A DNA stretch of 64,000 bases from Pseudomonas paracarnis (GTDB taxonomy: Bacteria; Pseudomonadota; Gammaproteobacteria; Pseudomonadales; Pseudomonadaceae): NCBI RefSeq assembly GCF_904063055.1, contig NZ_CAJFCN010000003.1, positions 518,112 to 582,111 of the forward strand, written 5' to 3'. Below are positions 8,556 through 16,857 of the stretch, in pieces. The translations under genes were made by a program, and so were the position numbers. The notes under the pieces were generated by a model. The model made no database searches. It saw only the letters and a program-made list of their open reading frames with translations, and was not told the DNA's origin. Each line of letters begins with the position of its first letter. Position 1 is the stretch's first letter.

Positions 8556-9260
8556 ATGATCAAGCGTATTGCGCAAACCGCAGGTTTCACTGGGCTATTG
8601 GCTGCCTTGCTGCTGACCCTGCTGCAAAGTTTCTGGGTGGCACCGCTGATTCTGCAGGCGGAAAGCTTTGAAAAAGCCCCGCCAGCCTCCGAAATGGTGC
8701 ATGAGCACGCCGCTGGCGCTGCAGCCCACAGCCACGATGCCCAAGCCTGGGAGCCGGAAGATGGCTGGCAGCGGGTGTTGTCCACCACTGGAGGCAACCT
8801 GGTGGTGGCCGTAGGCTTTGCACTGATGCTCGCCGGCCTCTACACGCTGCGTGCGCCGACCCGCACCGCGCAAGGCCTGCTCTGGGGCCTGGCCGGCTAC
8901 GCGACCTTTGTACTGGCACCCACCCTGGGCCTGCCACCGGAACTGCCGGGCACTGCGGCGGCGGACCTGACACTGCGCCAGACCTGGTGGATCGGCACCG
9001 CAGCCTCCACCGCCGCCGGCCTGGCGCTGATCGTGTTCGGCCGCAACTGGCTGTTGAAAGGCCTTGGGCTGGCGATTCTTGCCGTGCCCCACGTCATCGG
9101 CGCGCCGCAACCTGAGGTACATTCGATGCTGGCCCCGGAGGCGCTCGAAGCGCAGTTCAAGATCGCCTCGCAATTGACCAACGTCGCTTTCTGGCTGGCC
9201 TTGGGCCTGATCAGCGCCTGGTTGTTCCGCCGCAACCGCGACGACCAATACTCGGCATGA
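8556..9260 (+). CDS. cbtA: CbtA, predicted cobalt-transporter membrane subunit
   Basis: This 234-residue membrane protein has about five hydrophobic helices: residues 8-28, then about 83-105, 111-128, 140-160 and 208-228. A periplasmic loop rich in His (MVHEHAAGAAAHSHDAQ) follows the first helix. This matches the CbtA family of B12-regulated cobalt transporters. Its stop overlaps the cobE start by 4 bases (ATGA), indicating translational coupling. With CbtB it should supply Co2+ to the chelatase encoded on the opposite arm. Confidence 0.92.
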   Translation: MIKRIAQTAGFTGLLAALLLTLLQSFWVAPLILQAESFEKAPPASEMVHEHAAGAAAHSHDAQAWEPEDGWQRVLSTTGGNLVVAVGFALMLAGLYTLRAPTRTAQGLLWGLAGYATFVLAPTLGLPPELPGTAAADLTLRQTWWIGTAASTAAGLALIVFGRNWLLKGLGLAILAVPHVIGAPQPEVHSMLAPEALEAQFKIASQLTNVAFWLALGLISAWLFRRNRDDQYSA

Positions 9261-9649
9261 TCCTGGTTGTCGGCTTGGGCTGCCAGCGGGGCTGTGAGGT
9301 TCACAGCCTGCTGGCGTTGCTCGACAGCGCCCTGGTCGAGGCCGGCATTGATCGCTCACGCGTGACCGCGCTGGCAAGCATTGACCACAAACGCGATGAA
9401 CCTGGGCTGCTGGCACTGGCCCAGCGATTGAACCTGCCCTTGCAGTGCTTCAGCGCCGAGCACCTGGCGGGCTATGAACATCGGCTGAGCCATCGCTCAG
9501 CGCTGGCTTTTGCCCACACCGGCTGTTACGGCGTGGCCGAAAGCGCCGCCCTGGCCCTCGCCGAACAGCTGTCCGACAGCCCTGCCCGCCTGCTGATCAC
9601 CCGTCAAAAAAGCGCGCAGGCCACCTTTGCGTTAGCCTGCGCGGGTTAA
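9257..9649 (+). CDS. cobE: CobE / CbiG C-terminal-domain protein
   Basis: This 130-residue protein corresponds to CobE, a stand-alone version of the CbiG C-terminal domain found in aerobic cobalamin pathways. The N-terminus MILVVGLGCQRGC and the internal segments LASIDHKRDEPGLLALA and GVAESAALALA are family-typical. CobE is required for cobyrinate synthesis, but its precise biochemical role is not settled. It overlaps cbtA by 4 bases. A hairpin (GAGCATGA, 7-base loop, TCATGCTC; 9672-9694) lies between it and cobM. Confidence 0.9.
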   Translation: MILVVGLGCQRGCEVHSLLALLDSALVEAGIDRSRVTALASIDHKRDEPGLLALAQRLNLPLQCFSAEHLAGYEHRLSHRSALAFAHTGCYGVAESAALALAEQLSDSPARLLITRQKSAQATFALACAG

Positions 9650-9719
9650 AAACCCGATAATTTCCGCTCTTGAGCATGAGCCGTGTTCATGCTCGCCCGT
9701 TTTTCAACAGGATTTCTCC

Positions 9720-10466
9720 ATGACCGTCTACTTTATCGGCGCCGGCCCCGGTGACCCGGAATTGATCACCGTCAAGGGCCAGCGGCTGATCCGCAGTTGC
9801 CCGGTGATCATCTACGCCGGCTCGCTGGTGCCCGCCGCCGTGCTGGAAGGTCATCAGGCGCTCCAGGTGGTCAACAGCGCCGAACTGCACCTGGAGCAGA
9901 TTATCGAGCTGATCAAGACGGCCCATGCCCAAGGCCAGGACGTGGCGCGGGTGCACTCCGGTGATCCCAGCCTGTATGGGGCGATTGGTGAACAAATACG
10001 CCATTTGCGTGAGCTGGGCATCCCTTTCCAGATCATTCCAGGAGTCACGGCGGTCGCCGCGTGCGCGGCCCTGCTGGAGACCGAACTGACCCTGCCGGAC
10101 ATCGCCCAAAGCGTGATCCTGACCCGTTACGCCGATAAAACCCGCATGCCTCCCGGTGAAGACTTCGACAGCCTGGCGCGACATGGCACCACGATGGCGA
10201 TTCATCTGGGGGTCAATCATCTGGAGAAAATCGTTGCCGAGCTGCTGCCGCATTACGGTTCGGACTGCCCGATTGCCGTGGTACACCGTGCCACCTGGCC
10301 GGATCAGGATTGGGTGGTCGGTACGCTGAGTGACATTGCCGAGAAAGTTGCGGCGAAGGGGTTTCGGCGAACAGCGTTGATTGTGGTGGGCCGGGTGTTG
10401 TCCAGTGACAGTTTCAGCGAGTCGTCGCTGTACCGCGCAGGGCATGCGCACCTCTATCGCCCCTGA
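9720..10466 (+). CDS. cobM: Precorrin-4 C11-methyltransferase
   Basis: CobM transfers a methyl group from S-adenosylmethionine to C-11 of precorrin-4 in the aerobic corrin ring pathway. The 248-residue protein shows the SAM-dependent tetrapyrrole methylase pattern: VYFIGAGPGDPELITVKG near residues 3-20, VARVHSGDPSLYGA near 76-89, and IPGVTAVAACAALL near 104-117. It is the last gene of the plus-strand cob arm and is followed by a clear terminator. Confidence 0.96.
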   Translation: MTVYFIGAGPGDPELITVKGQRLIRSCPVIIYAGSLVPAAVLEGHQALQVVNSAELHLEQIIELIKTAHAQGQDVARVHSGDPSLYGAIGEQIRHLRELGIPFQIIPGVTAVAACAALLETELTLPDIAQSVILTRYADKTRMPPGEDFDSLARHGTTMAIHLGVNHLEKIVAELLPHYGSDCPIAVVHRATWPDQDWVVGTLSDIAEKVAAKGFRRTALIVVGRVLSSDSFSESSLYRAGHAHLYRP

Positions 10467-10529
10467 AGCCAGCTCCCAAACTTGATCTGCTTTATCAGAT
10501 ATATTTTGCAACTCTATGAATTTAAATAA

Positions 10530-10562
10530 TAAAAAACGGCGCTCACGAGGCGCCGTCTTTTA
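10530..10562. terminator. Bidirectional rho-independent terminator between cobM and nfuA
   Basis: A 7-bp stem ACGGCGC (10536-10542) pairs with GCGCCGT (10550-10556) around a 7-base loop. An A-run lies on the left and a T-rich tract on the right, so it can end both the cobM transcript and the convergent nfuA transcript. Confidence 0.85.
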
Positions 10563-10583
10563 TGTTCGCAGTGAACACCTTAC

Positions 10584-11177
<594 letters not shown>

Positions 11178-11319
11178 TCACAGGCTTGCCCGCAGTTTAC
11201 GCCAAATTATTACGCAGGTACAAAGTCCGAGTATTTTTGTCGGGAAAGACCTGTTCCTGTTGGCCTGACGCATCGTGACACCTGGCCATTTCTGCGAAAA
11301 CCTGTGCCTACCTATATAG

Positions 11320-11328
11320 CCCCCCCCC
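11320..11328. repeat. C9 homopolymer tract upstream of the SET-domain toxin gene
   Basis: Nine consecutive C residues lie 55-64 bases before the toxin start codon, immediately after a TATATA-like element (11313-11318). Homopolymers of this length in a promoter can change length by slipped-strand mispairing. Whether this one does is unknown. Confidence 0.45.
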
Positions 11329-11383
11329 GCAAACCCCGGCTCAATAGAGTGAATCCTCTTCGACTACGGATTGTGAGGATTGA

Positions 11384-14300
11384 ATGAATAACGCATTGCA
11401 GAGCTTCTATTTCAAGGGCTTGCCGGAACAGCAAGTGCATTTGGACCATCTGATTGATTTCGTGACGACACAAGGCTCGCTGACGGCATCCGCCGCCGAG
11501 GTGTACTACTGCCCCCCGCACAACAGCGAACTGCATCGCGAGTGCAAGGAAGCCTTTCGAGTCTTGGCAAAGCTGGAAGCCGATGAAGACTTTCAGCGCT
11601 TCCTGCGGGAAAAGCCCGAACCGGATGATTCCATTATCGGCCGGGACTTCCTTTACGACCTGCTCTCCACCTTGTTCAGCAGCACGCGCTCACCGATACC
11701 CGACCCTGCCGAAACGTTCAGCATTGCCGACCATTCGGTCATCCTGCGCCATATGCCCACCTATTGGTACATCGACGCCGACGTGTTGCTGGATATCAAC
11801 CGGCGTGTGGGTAACGGCCTCAAAAGCGACGGTTCGGTGCGGTTTGATCTGGTGCTCAAGTATTACTCGATCATCCCGGCACAGCCCAAAACCCGCGAGC
11901 AGTGGAAAGCGGTTCTCGCTGTCTTGCAGGAACATCACACCCTGAAAAAACTCGGACACGAAGGCAACCTCAGCGATTTGCAGCACTTGCTGGATGCGCC
12001 TGCCGACCAGAAAATCAAGGAGATTATCCGCCAGATCGAAACACAAACCCGTCAATCGCTGTTCCGTCATGTATTGCCCGAAACATTCACCGCCTCACAA
12101 CAGGACATGCTCACCACCACCCCCACCGTGCTGCTCGATCAATTGCTCAATAGCCCCGATAACCTGGCACTGGGCGAACGGATTGCCAAGGCCTTGGACT
12201 GGTATGGCAGCCAGAAGGACGAAATCTGCCCAGACCCGGTACGGGTGAAATTACTGTGGCGCGCGTTGTGGCTGACGATCATTCCCAGCACCGACTCGCT
12301 GATCGACAACGAATTGAAACTATTCATCGCGCCTGGCGCGTCTTATTCGTCGGTCCGCCAATCCTTGATCAGCCGCTATGAACATAGCTTGTCGATCAGC
12401 GCTGACGCGGCACAATTGGCGGTGTGCGTCCTCAAGGCCAATGTTGCCAGCGAAGTCTGGGTGGCCGATATTCCCGATGACCTCCCCTACGCTGCCACCA
12501 GTACCTGGGTCAATTTCAGAAGCGGCTTTCTGCTGGCCGAAACGATTGCACCGGGTTCATCGCGCCACATGAGTTTCGAACAATTGCTCAACCAGGCGGC
12601 GGAACACTTTCGCGCCAGCGGCGATGACATTAAACAACAGGCACTGGTCGCAGCGGCCAAGTTGGGCCCCACCGTGCAATGGGCACAGGCCAACGGCCTG
12701 ATCGCCAGCCGATCGTCGGGCCACTCACGGGATGAGCTCACCCAGGCCGTCACCGCCCTGGAGCAGCATGAATATGAGATGTTCAACGCAATTCAGAACC
12801 TCAAACTCAAACTGCCCAGCCGTTGGCGCTTTGTCTCGGACATGGAGTACGACAAAGCCTTTCGCGACGCCCTTGAGATGCCGAGAAACGCCTACAAGAC
12901 CTTAATCCAGTCACTGCTTGCGCACCTGGGCAATGCGACCCTGGATGTGGATCAGGACGAGATCACCGTGTATTCATTAAGAGAAGCCCTGGACAAGGTG
13001 CCCATCGAATATGAAACCAAAGCCAAGACCGATGCCGTTCGTTACCGGACAGGTTTTATCCTACGCATCGCCAAGCCCCGCTCGCCCCTCCATGCCATCT
13101 ACATCGAGGTATTCCCCTTCGCCGGCCTGCTGCGTCGACGCAAAGACCTGCAAAGCCTACCGCTAAACGGCAAAGTGGTAGAGCTACGCGACGCCATGAG
13201 CTGGGATAAGTACAGGCTGGCCACCGAAGTACCGTTTGATCGAGAGGCTTACCGCGAGAACAAAGCGCCCAGACCAGGCAAAAAAGCTGAGTTGATCGTT
13301 GAACAAGTCGGCGAGACACTGCCTGGCATCGACGCAGGGCCGCGCATCCCATCGTTCGCGCCCAACACGCTGTATGCGCCGCGCAGTGAAACCCTGGCAA
13401 GCATGATTGCCCGCGAGCTGTTTTTCTGCGATGAGCAAGCCCTCCTGGAAAAAACCCGCAAAGACACGCGGGAGGTAGACATTCCCGCTGAGGTACTCGA
13501 AGACTTGGCGTTCTGGGGCAAGATTTTTATCCCGTTTTGGGGCGGTATCGACGACATCGCCTCCGGTGATCCCCAGCGCATCAAGTCAGGCGTCGCCGGC
13601 CTGTTCATTGACATCGTAGCTTTCGCGTTGCCGGTAGGGCGGTATGTGGCCGGCTCCACCCGCCTGCTCATCCACGCAGGCAAGACCGGGCTGCGCCTGG
13701 CGCTGCCTAAGCTCGCGAAACTGACCGGGAAGCTGGTAATTGCCACGCTCCACGAACTCAACCCCCTGGCCGCCCTGCCCAGCCTGCTCAGGCTCGCGCG
13801 CTTTGGTTTGCTCAAGCTGGGACATAAATTGATGCGCCAGGCAAAACGGGGTATTGCCCAGCTGCGCGATGGGACGATCGCCGCAAGGCACATACGCTCG
13901 GTTGACCCTGACAGCTGGAAGCCGCTGCAGGCGGGCGATCAACTGTTTACCGTGGACGGCTTCGCCAATGTCCCGATGCGCAACGTCGGCAGCCTCGAGG
14001 CGCCGGATTATCGCTTGATCGATACCGCCTCCAATAAAGCCTTCGGGCCGCGCTTTAGAGAGCCGATCACGGTCATCAGCAACAGCAGCCCGTTGATTCG
14101 TCAGTACGCGGTTGACCCGGAGTTGATCAGAGGCCTCAAGCCCGACGCACACGGTATCTTCTCCCGAGCGGACTACAACCAGAAGTTCATCTGTAATGTT
14201 GATGACAAGGGCAAAATCGCGGTGTACCAGGTCCGCGACAATTCCTATGGGTTCATTCAGGAGGCCGCCGCGGGCGCCGACACCAGCTTTTCTATCGTAC

Positions 14301-15736
14301 TGGTCAATCCGAGGAGCAATCGCGATTTGTCGATCACGCTGTCGTCGGTGGAGCCTGGTCATTGGTATTCAGGCCCGATCAAGCTCGCGGGCGGCGCGCC
14401 GGATGCGCCAAGCGTGGTAACGCCCTCAGTGCTGTTGAAATGGACCGAGGCCAGTGAAGACGCCCTGAAAAAAACCATGGACAACTTCGTCAGCACTTAC
14501 AACCTGGACCCCAGCGCCTTTCGGCAGTTCGTCAACAGCCGCAACACCCTGACACCCCGAGGGCGAAAGATGCTGGACCGTGCAGGGACCGCCCGCACCT
14601 GCGTCACTTACGAGCATATGGAGCACTGGAGCAAGGCGTCCCAGCGCGAGCGCAACAGCCTCACCCTTGAAGGCTTCGCCGCCGACCATAACCTGGACCC
14701 GGTGGCCTTTGCCGAGCATGTAAACATTGATGGCACCTATCGAGCGGCAGGCAAAGTACTCGCCAAATACGCCAGAGGTGAACAATTCGACGACCTGAAA
14801 CCCGAACACCTGCAAGAGTGGAACAAGCACTACAACGCCACCAACTCAAGGGTGTCCATGCACGCATTTGTCGAGCAGAACAACCTCAACCCGGTTATCT
14901 GGAGTGACTACGTCAATGACAATGGCAGCATGACCCGCGCCGGTAGAGAAAGGTGGCTGTTCGGACAACGAAGCCCGGTGGACGAGCCCGTGGCCAGGAA
15001 GCGGCCTGCGCCCCCCACGGCAGGTAGCTCAAAACGTCCGCGGCTGGACGATGACGCCACACCCACGCGGCGCCGATCCACTTCAATCACGGCGTCTTTT
15101 GATCATAAAATCAACAATAATGCGCCAATTCTGCAAGACCCCAACGACGTCAGGCGCAGCTTGACCCTTGAACTTGAAGGTCCGTTGCAAAAAATAGAGA
15201 TCACCGACGCCAACCAGTTTTTTGACGAGTTCACCGGCCTGCAATACGTCGAAGTCAAAGAGGCTGCAACCAAGAGTATCCGTGAATGGATCGCCAAGGA
15301 AGGCAATCATCATCGCCGGCTTGATCGCCTTTTGGAGGTCAAGAAACTGCAGGAGGGCCCAGAGCGTGGCCTGTCGGTCGTAGCCAGAACCGATATAAAA
15401 CGCTTCGATGTCCTTGGGCCGTATACCGGCAAGCTGCACCTTGATCAAGCCTCGATCAATACCGAGATACTGGAAAAAGGTGAAGCGGCCGTCGGCACGT
15501 ATTTATTCCAGACCCACACTCATGGCGCGACTATCAGCGGCCACGGTAACAGCAGTACGCTAAGCCTGATCAATGCGGTCAAGGTGCCCAACCTGCCCGA
15601 CGCTGGCATCGAAAATGTCGGCGCCGTGTATGTCGGCAAATACATGGTGTTCATAGTCGCTTGGCGGGATATCCCTGCCGGGACCGAGCTGCTGATGGAC
15701 TATGGGAAAGCCTACTGGAAGTACGTGAGGCCCTGA
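11384..15736 (+). CDS. Large toxin-like protein with tandem repeats, nuclear-localisation-like signal and C-terminal SET domain
   Basis: This 1450-residue protein resembles the Pseudomonas dermonecrotic-toxin-like (DUF6543-type) family. It has a long alpha-helical N-terminal body. A hydrophobic, possibly membrane-inserting stretch lies near 735-760 (GVAGLFIDIVAFALPVG). Three tandem repeats of 63-64 residues follow, each with an NLDP or NLNP core at 1040, 1103 and 1167. A basic region near 1205-1221 has the bipartite pattern KR-x9-KRPR. The final 126 residues (from about 1325) read as a SET methyltransferase fold: GPERGLSVVA, PYTGK, then ELLMDYGKAYW at the end, where eukaryotic SET domains have ELTxDY. 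The usual NHSC motif is altered to INAVKVPN. No signal peptide is seen. GAGG precedes the ATG. No immunity or secretion gene is adjacent. The SET and NLS readings are mine from pattern and need profile confirmation. Confidence 0.75.
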   Translation: MNNALQSFYFKGLPEQQVHLDHLIDFVTTQGSLTASAAEVYYCPPHNSELHRECKEAFRVLAKLEADEDFQRFLREKPEPDDSIIGRDFLYDLLSTLFSSTRSPIPDPAETFSIADHSVILRHMPTYWYIDADVLLDINRRVGNGLKSDGSVRFDLVLKYYSIIPAQPKTREQWKAVLAVLQEHHTLKKLGHEGNLSDLQHLLDAPADQKIKEIIRQIETQTRQSLFRHVLPETFTASQQDMLTTTPTVLLDQLLNSPDNLALGERIAKALDWYGSQKDEICPDPVRVKLLWRALWLTIIPSTDSLIDNELKLFIAPGASYSSVRQSLISRYEHSLSISADAAQLAVCVLKANVASEVWVADIPDDLPYAATSTWVNFRSGFLLAETIAPGSSRHMSFEQLLNQAAEHFRASGDDIKQQALVAAAKLGPTVQWAQANGLIASRSSGHSRDELTQAVTALEQHEYEMFNAIQNLKLKLPSRWRFVSDMEYDKAFRDALEMPRNAYKTLIQSLLAHLGNATLDVDQDEITVYSLREALDKVPIEYETKAKTDAVRYRTGFILRIAKPRSPLHAIYIEVFPFAGLLRRRKDLQSLPLNGKVVELRDAMSWDKYRLATEVPFDREAYRENKAPRPGKKAELIVEQVGETLPGIDAGPRIPSFAPNTLYAPRSETLASMIARELFFCDEQALLEKTRKDTREVDIPAEVLEDLAFWGKIFIPFWGGIDDIASGDPQRIKSGVAGLFIDIVAFALPVGRYVAGSTRLLIHAGKTGLRLALPKLAKLTGKLVIATLHELNPLAALPSLLRLARFGLLKLGHKLMRQAKRGIAQLRDGTIAARHIRSVDPDSWKPLQAGDQLFTVDGFANVPMRNVGSLEAPDYRLIDTASNKAFGPRFREPITVISNSSPLIRQYAVDPELIRGLKPDAHGIFSRADYNQKFICNVDDKGKIAVYQVRDNSYGFIQEAAAGADTSFSIVLVNPRSNRDLSITLSSVEPGHWYSGPIKLAGGAPDAPSVVTPSVLLKWTEASEDALKKTMDNFVSTYNLDPSAFRQFVNSRNTLTPRGRKMLDRAGTARTCVTYEHMEHWSKASQRERNSLTLEGFAADHNLDPVAFAEHVNIDGTYRAAGKVLAKYARGEQFDDLKPEHLQEWNKHYNATNSRVSMHAFVEQNNLNPVIWSDYVNDNGSMTRAGRERWLFGQRSPVDEPVARKRPAPPTAGSSKRPRLDDDATPTRRRSTSITASFDHKINNNAPILQDPNDVRRSLTLELEGPLQKIEITDANQFFDEFTGLQYVEVKEAATKSIREWIAKEGNHHRRLDRLLEVKKLQEGPERGLSVVARTDIKRFDVLGPYTGKLHLDQASINTEILEKGEAAVGTYLFQTHTHGATISGHGNSSTLSLINAVKVPNLPDAGIENVGAVYVGKYMVFIVAWRDIPAGTELLMDYGKAYWKYVRP

Positions 15737-15825
15737 GCCGCCAAACGGCAGTGCTAATGCTTTTGCCAGATGGGTAACGCATCATCAATGCCAAACCAAT
15801 GTTTGAGCCTGCGATGCGCAGCCTT

Positions 15826-16782
15826 CTACAACACCTGGTAACTGGCCCATGCGCCCAGCGCAATGACAGCGATGCACACCGGTATCATTGCGTAGGGGTC
15901 TATTGCCCTGTGCTCGATGGCCCAGCGCCCAGCGCATAGCACCAGTACGTGAAGCAGATACACCGAGTAGGAGCAGTCTCCCAGCAGTTTTATCAAGCGC
16001 GAACCATGGAAGTAAGGCTCCAGCGCCACACAACTGATCACCAGCACGGCGCTGGGCACTCCCCATTCCAACGCGCGCGGGGCATCCACGCCATGGTAGA
16101 TCGCCGCCAATGCCGCGACGACGCCCAGCAACGCCAGCCACGGCCTGGACCGGCACAGACCGCGGCGGTAGAGCATGCCAATCGCCACGCCCATGAGAAA
16201 CTCCAGGACAATGTCATTACGGTAAAACCCGTCGGCCAAGTCAAAGGCGGGGCCAATGACGTAGCACAGCAGATACAACAGCGCCGCCACCACCCACAGC
16301 CGACAGGCTTCACGCACCAGCAGCGCAACAGCGAACAGGCAGTAGAACAGCATCTCGAAATTCAACGTCCAGCCCACATCCAGCAGTGGATACACGCCGT
16401 AGCCCGCCGGGTTTTGCGCGGGGATAAAGAGCATCGACAGGAGCACATGACCCAGTTCTAGCTGAACGTCTGGAAACATCCAGGGCATGGCCGTGACCAG
16501 CACAGCCAAAAGCACGGTATAGAACCAGTACGCCGGAGCAATCCTGGCCACGCGCATCAGCATGAAGCGCCAGGGTGTCAGCGCTTTATCGGCGCTCGCG
16601 AGGAAAATCACCAAGCCGCTGATGACGAAGAATACGTCCACCCCGGCGCCGCCCTTTTCGACCAACAGGTCCTCAAAGGCGTTGTGGGCCTCGAAGTTGA
16701 AAAACAGCTGCATGACGTGGTGACCCACCACTACCCATGCAGCCAACGCGCGCAACAACTGCACTGAAATCAGCATCGGCAT
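15826..16782 (-). CDS. Acyltransferase family 3 membrane protein, C-terminally truncated
   Basis: This is an integral-membrane O-acyltransferase (OafA/YrhL-type). Evidence is the start MPMLISVQLLRALAAWVVV with the catalytic-type HH just after it, FFVISGLVIF near residue 52, and about ten hydrophobic helices. The ATG at 16782 was chosen over the upstream in-frame codon at 16848 because GGAAAGG precedes it. The frame ends ASYQVL-stop. The same frame then continues for 23 codons as KAAHRRLKHWFGIDDALPI and four more residues before a second stop at 15754. That is the normal C-terminal signature of the family (ExPxHRxLK), so the TAG at 15826-15828 is probably a recent GAG-to-TAG change. The enzyme may still fold. 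It lies 75 bases downstream of cti on the same strand. Its substrate is unknown. Confidence 0.85.
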   Translation of the reverse strand: MPMLISVQLLRALAAWVVVGHHVMQLFFNFEAHNAFEDLLVEKGGAGVDVFFVISGLVIFLASADKALTPWRFMLMRVARIAPAYWFYTVLLAVLVTAMPWMFPDVQLELGHVLLSMLFIPAQNPAGYGVYPLLDVGWTLNFEMLFYCLFAVALLVREACRLWVVAALLYLLCYVIGPAFDLADGFYRNDIVLEFLMGVAIGMLYRRGLCRSRPWLALLGVVAALAAIYHGVDAPRALEWGVPSAVLVISCVALEPYFHGSRLIKLLGDCSYSVYLLHVLVLCAGRWAIEHRAIDPYAMIPVCIAVIALGAWASYQVL

Positions 16783-16857
16783 ACCCTTTCCAATATGTAG
16801 GTAAATATCCGACTGCTTCAGCCCCGCATGCAGAAATGACCGGATCAATGCACTTCG

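Noticed and set aside
9620..9645. GCGCAGGC / GCCTGCGC stem as a terminator after cobE
   Set aside because: It lies within the cobE coding end and is not followed by a T-run; cobM should be co-transcribed.
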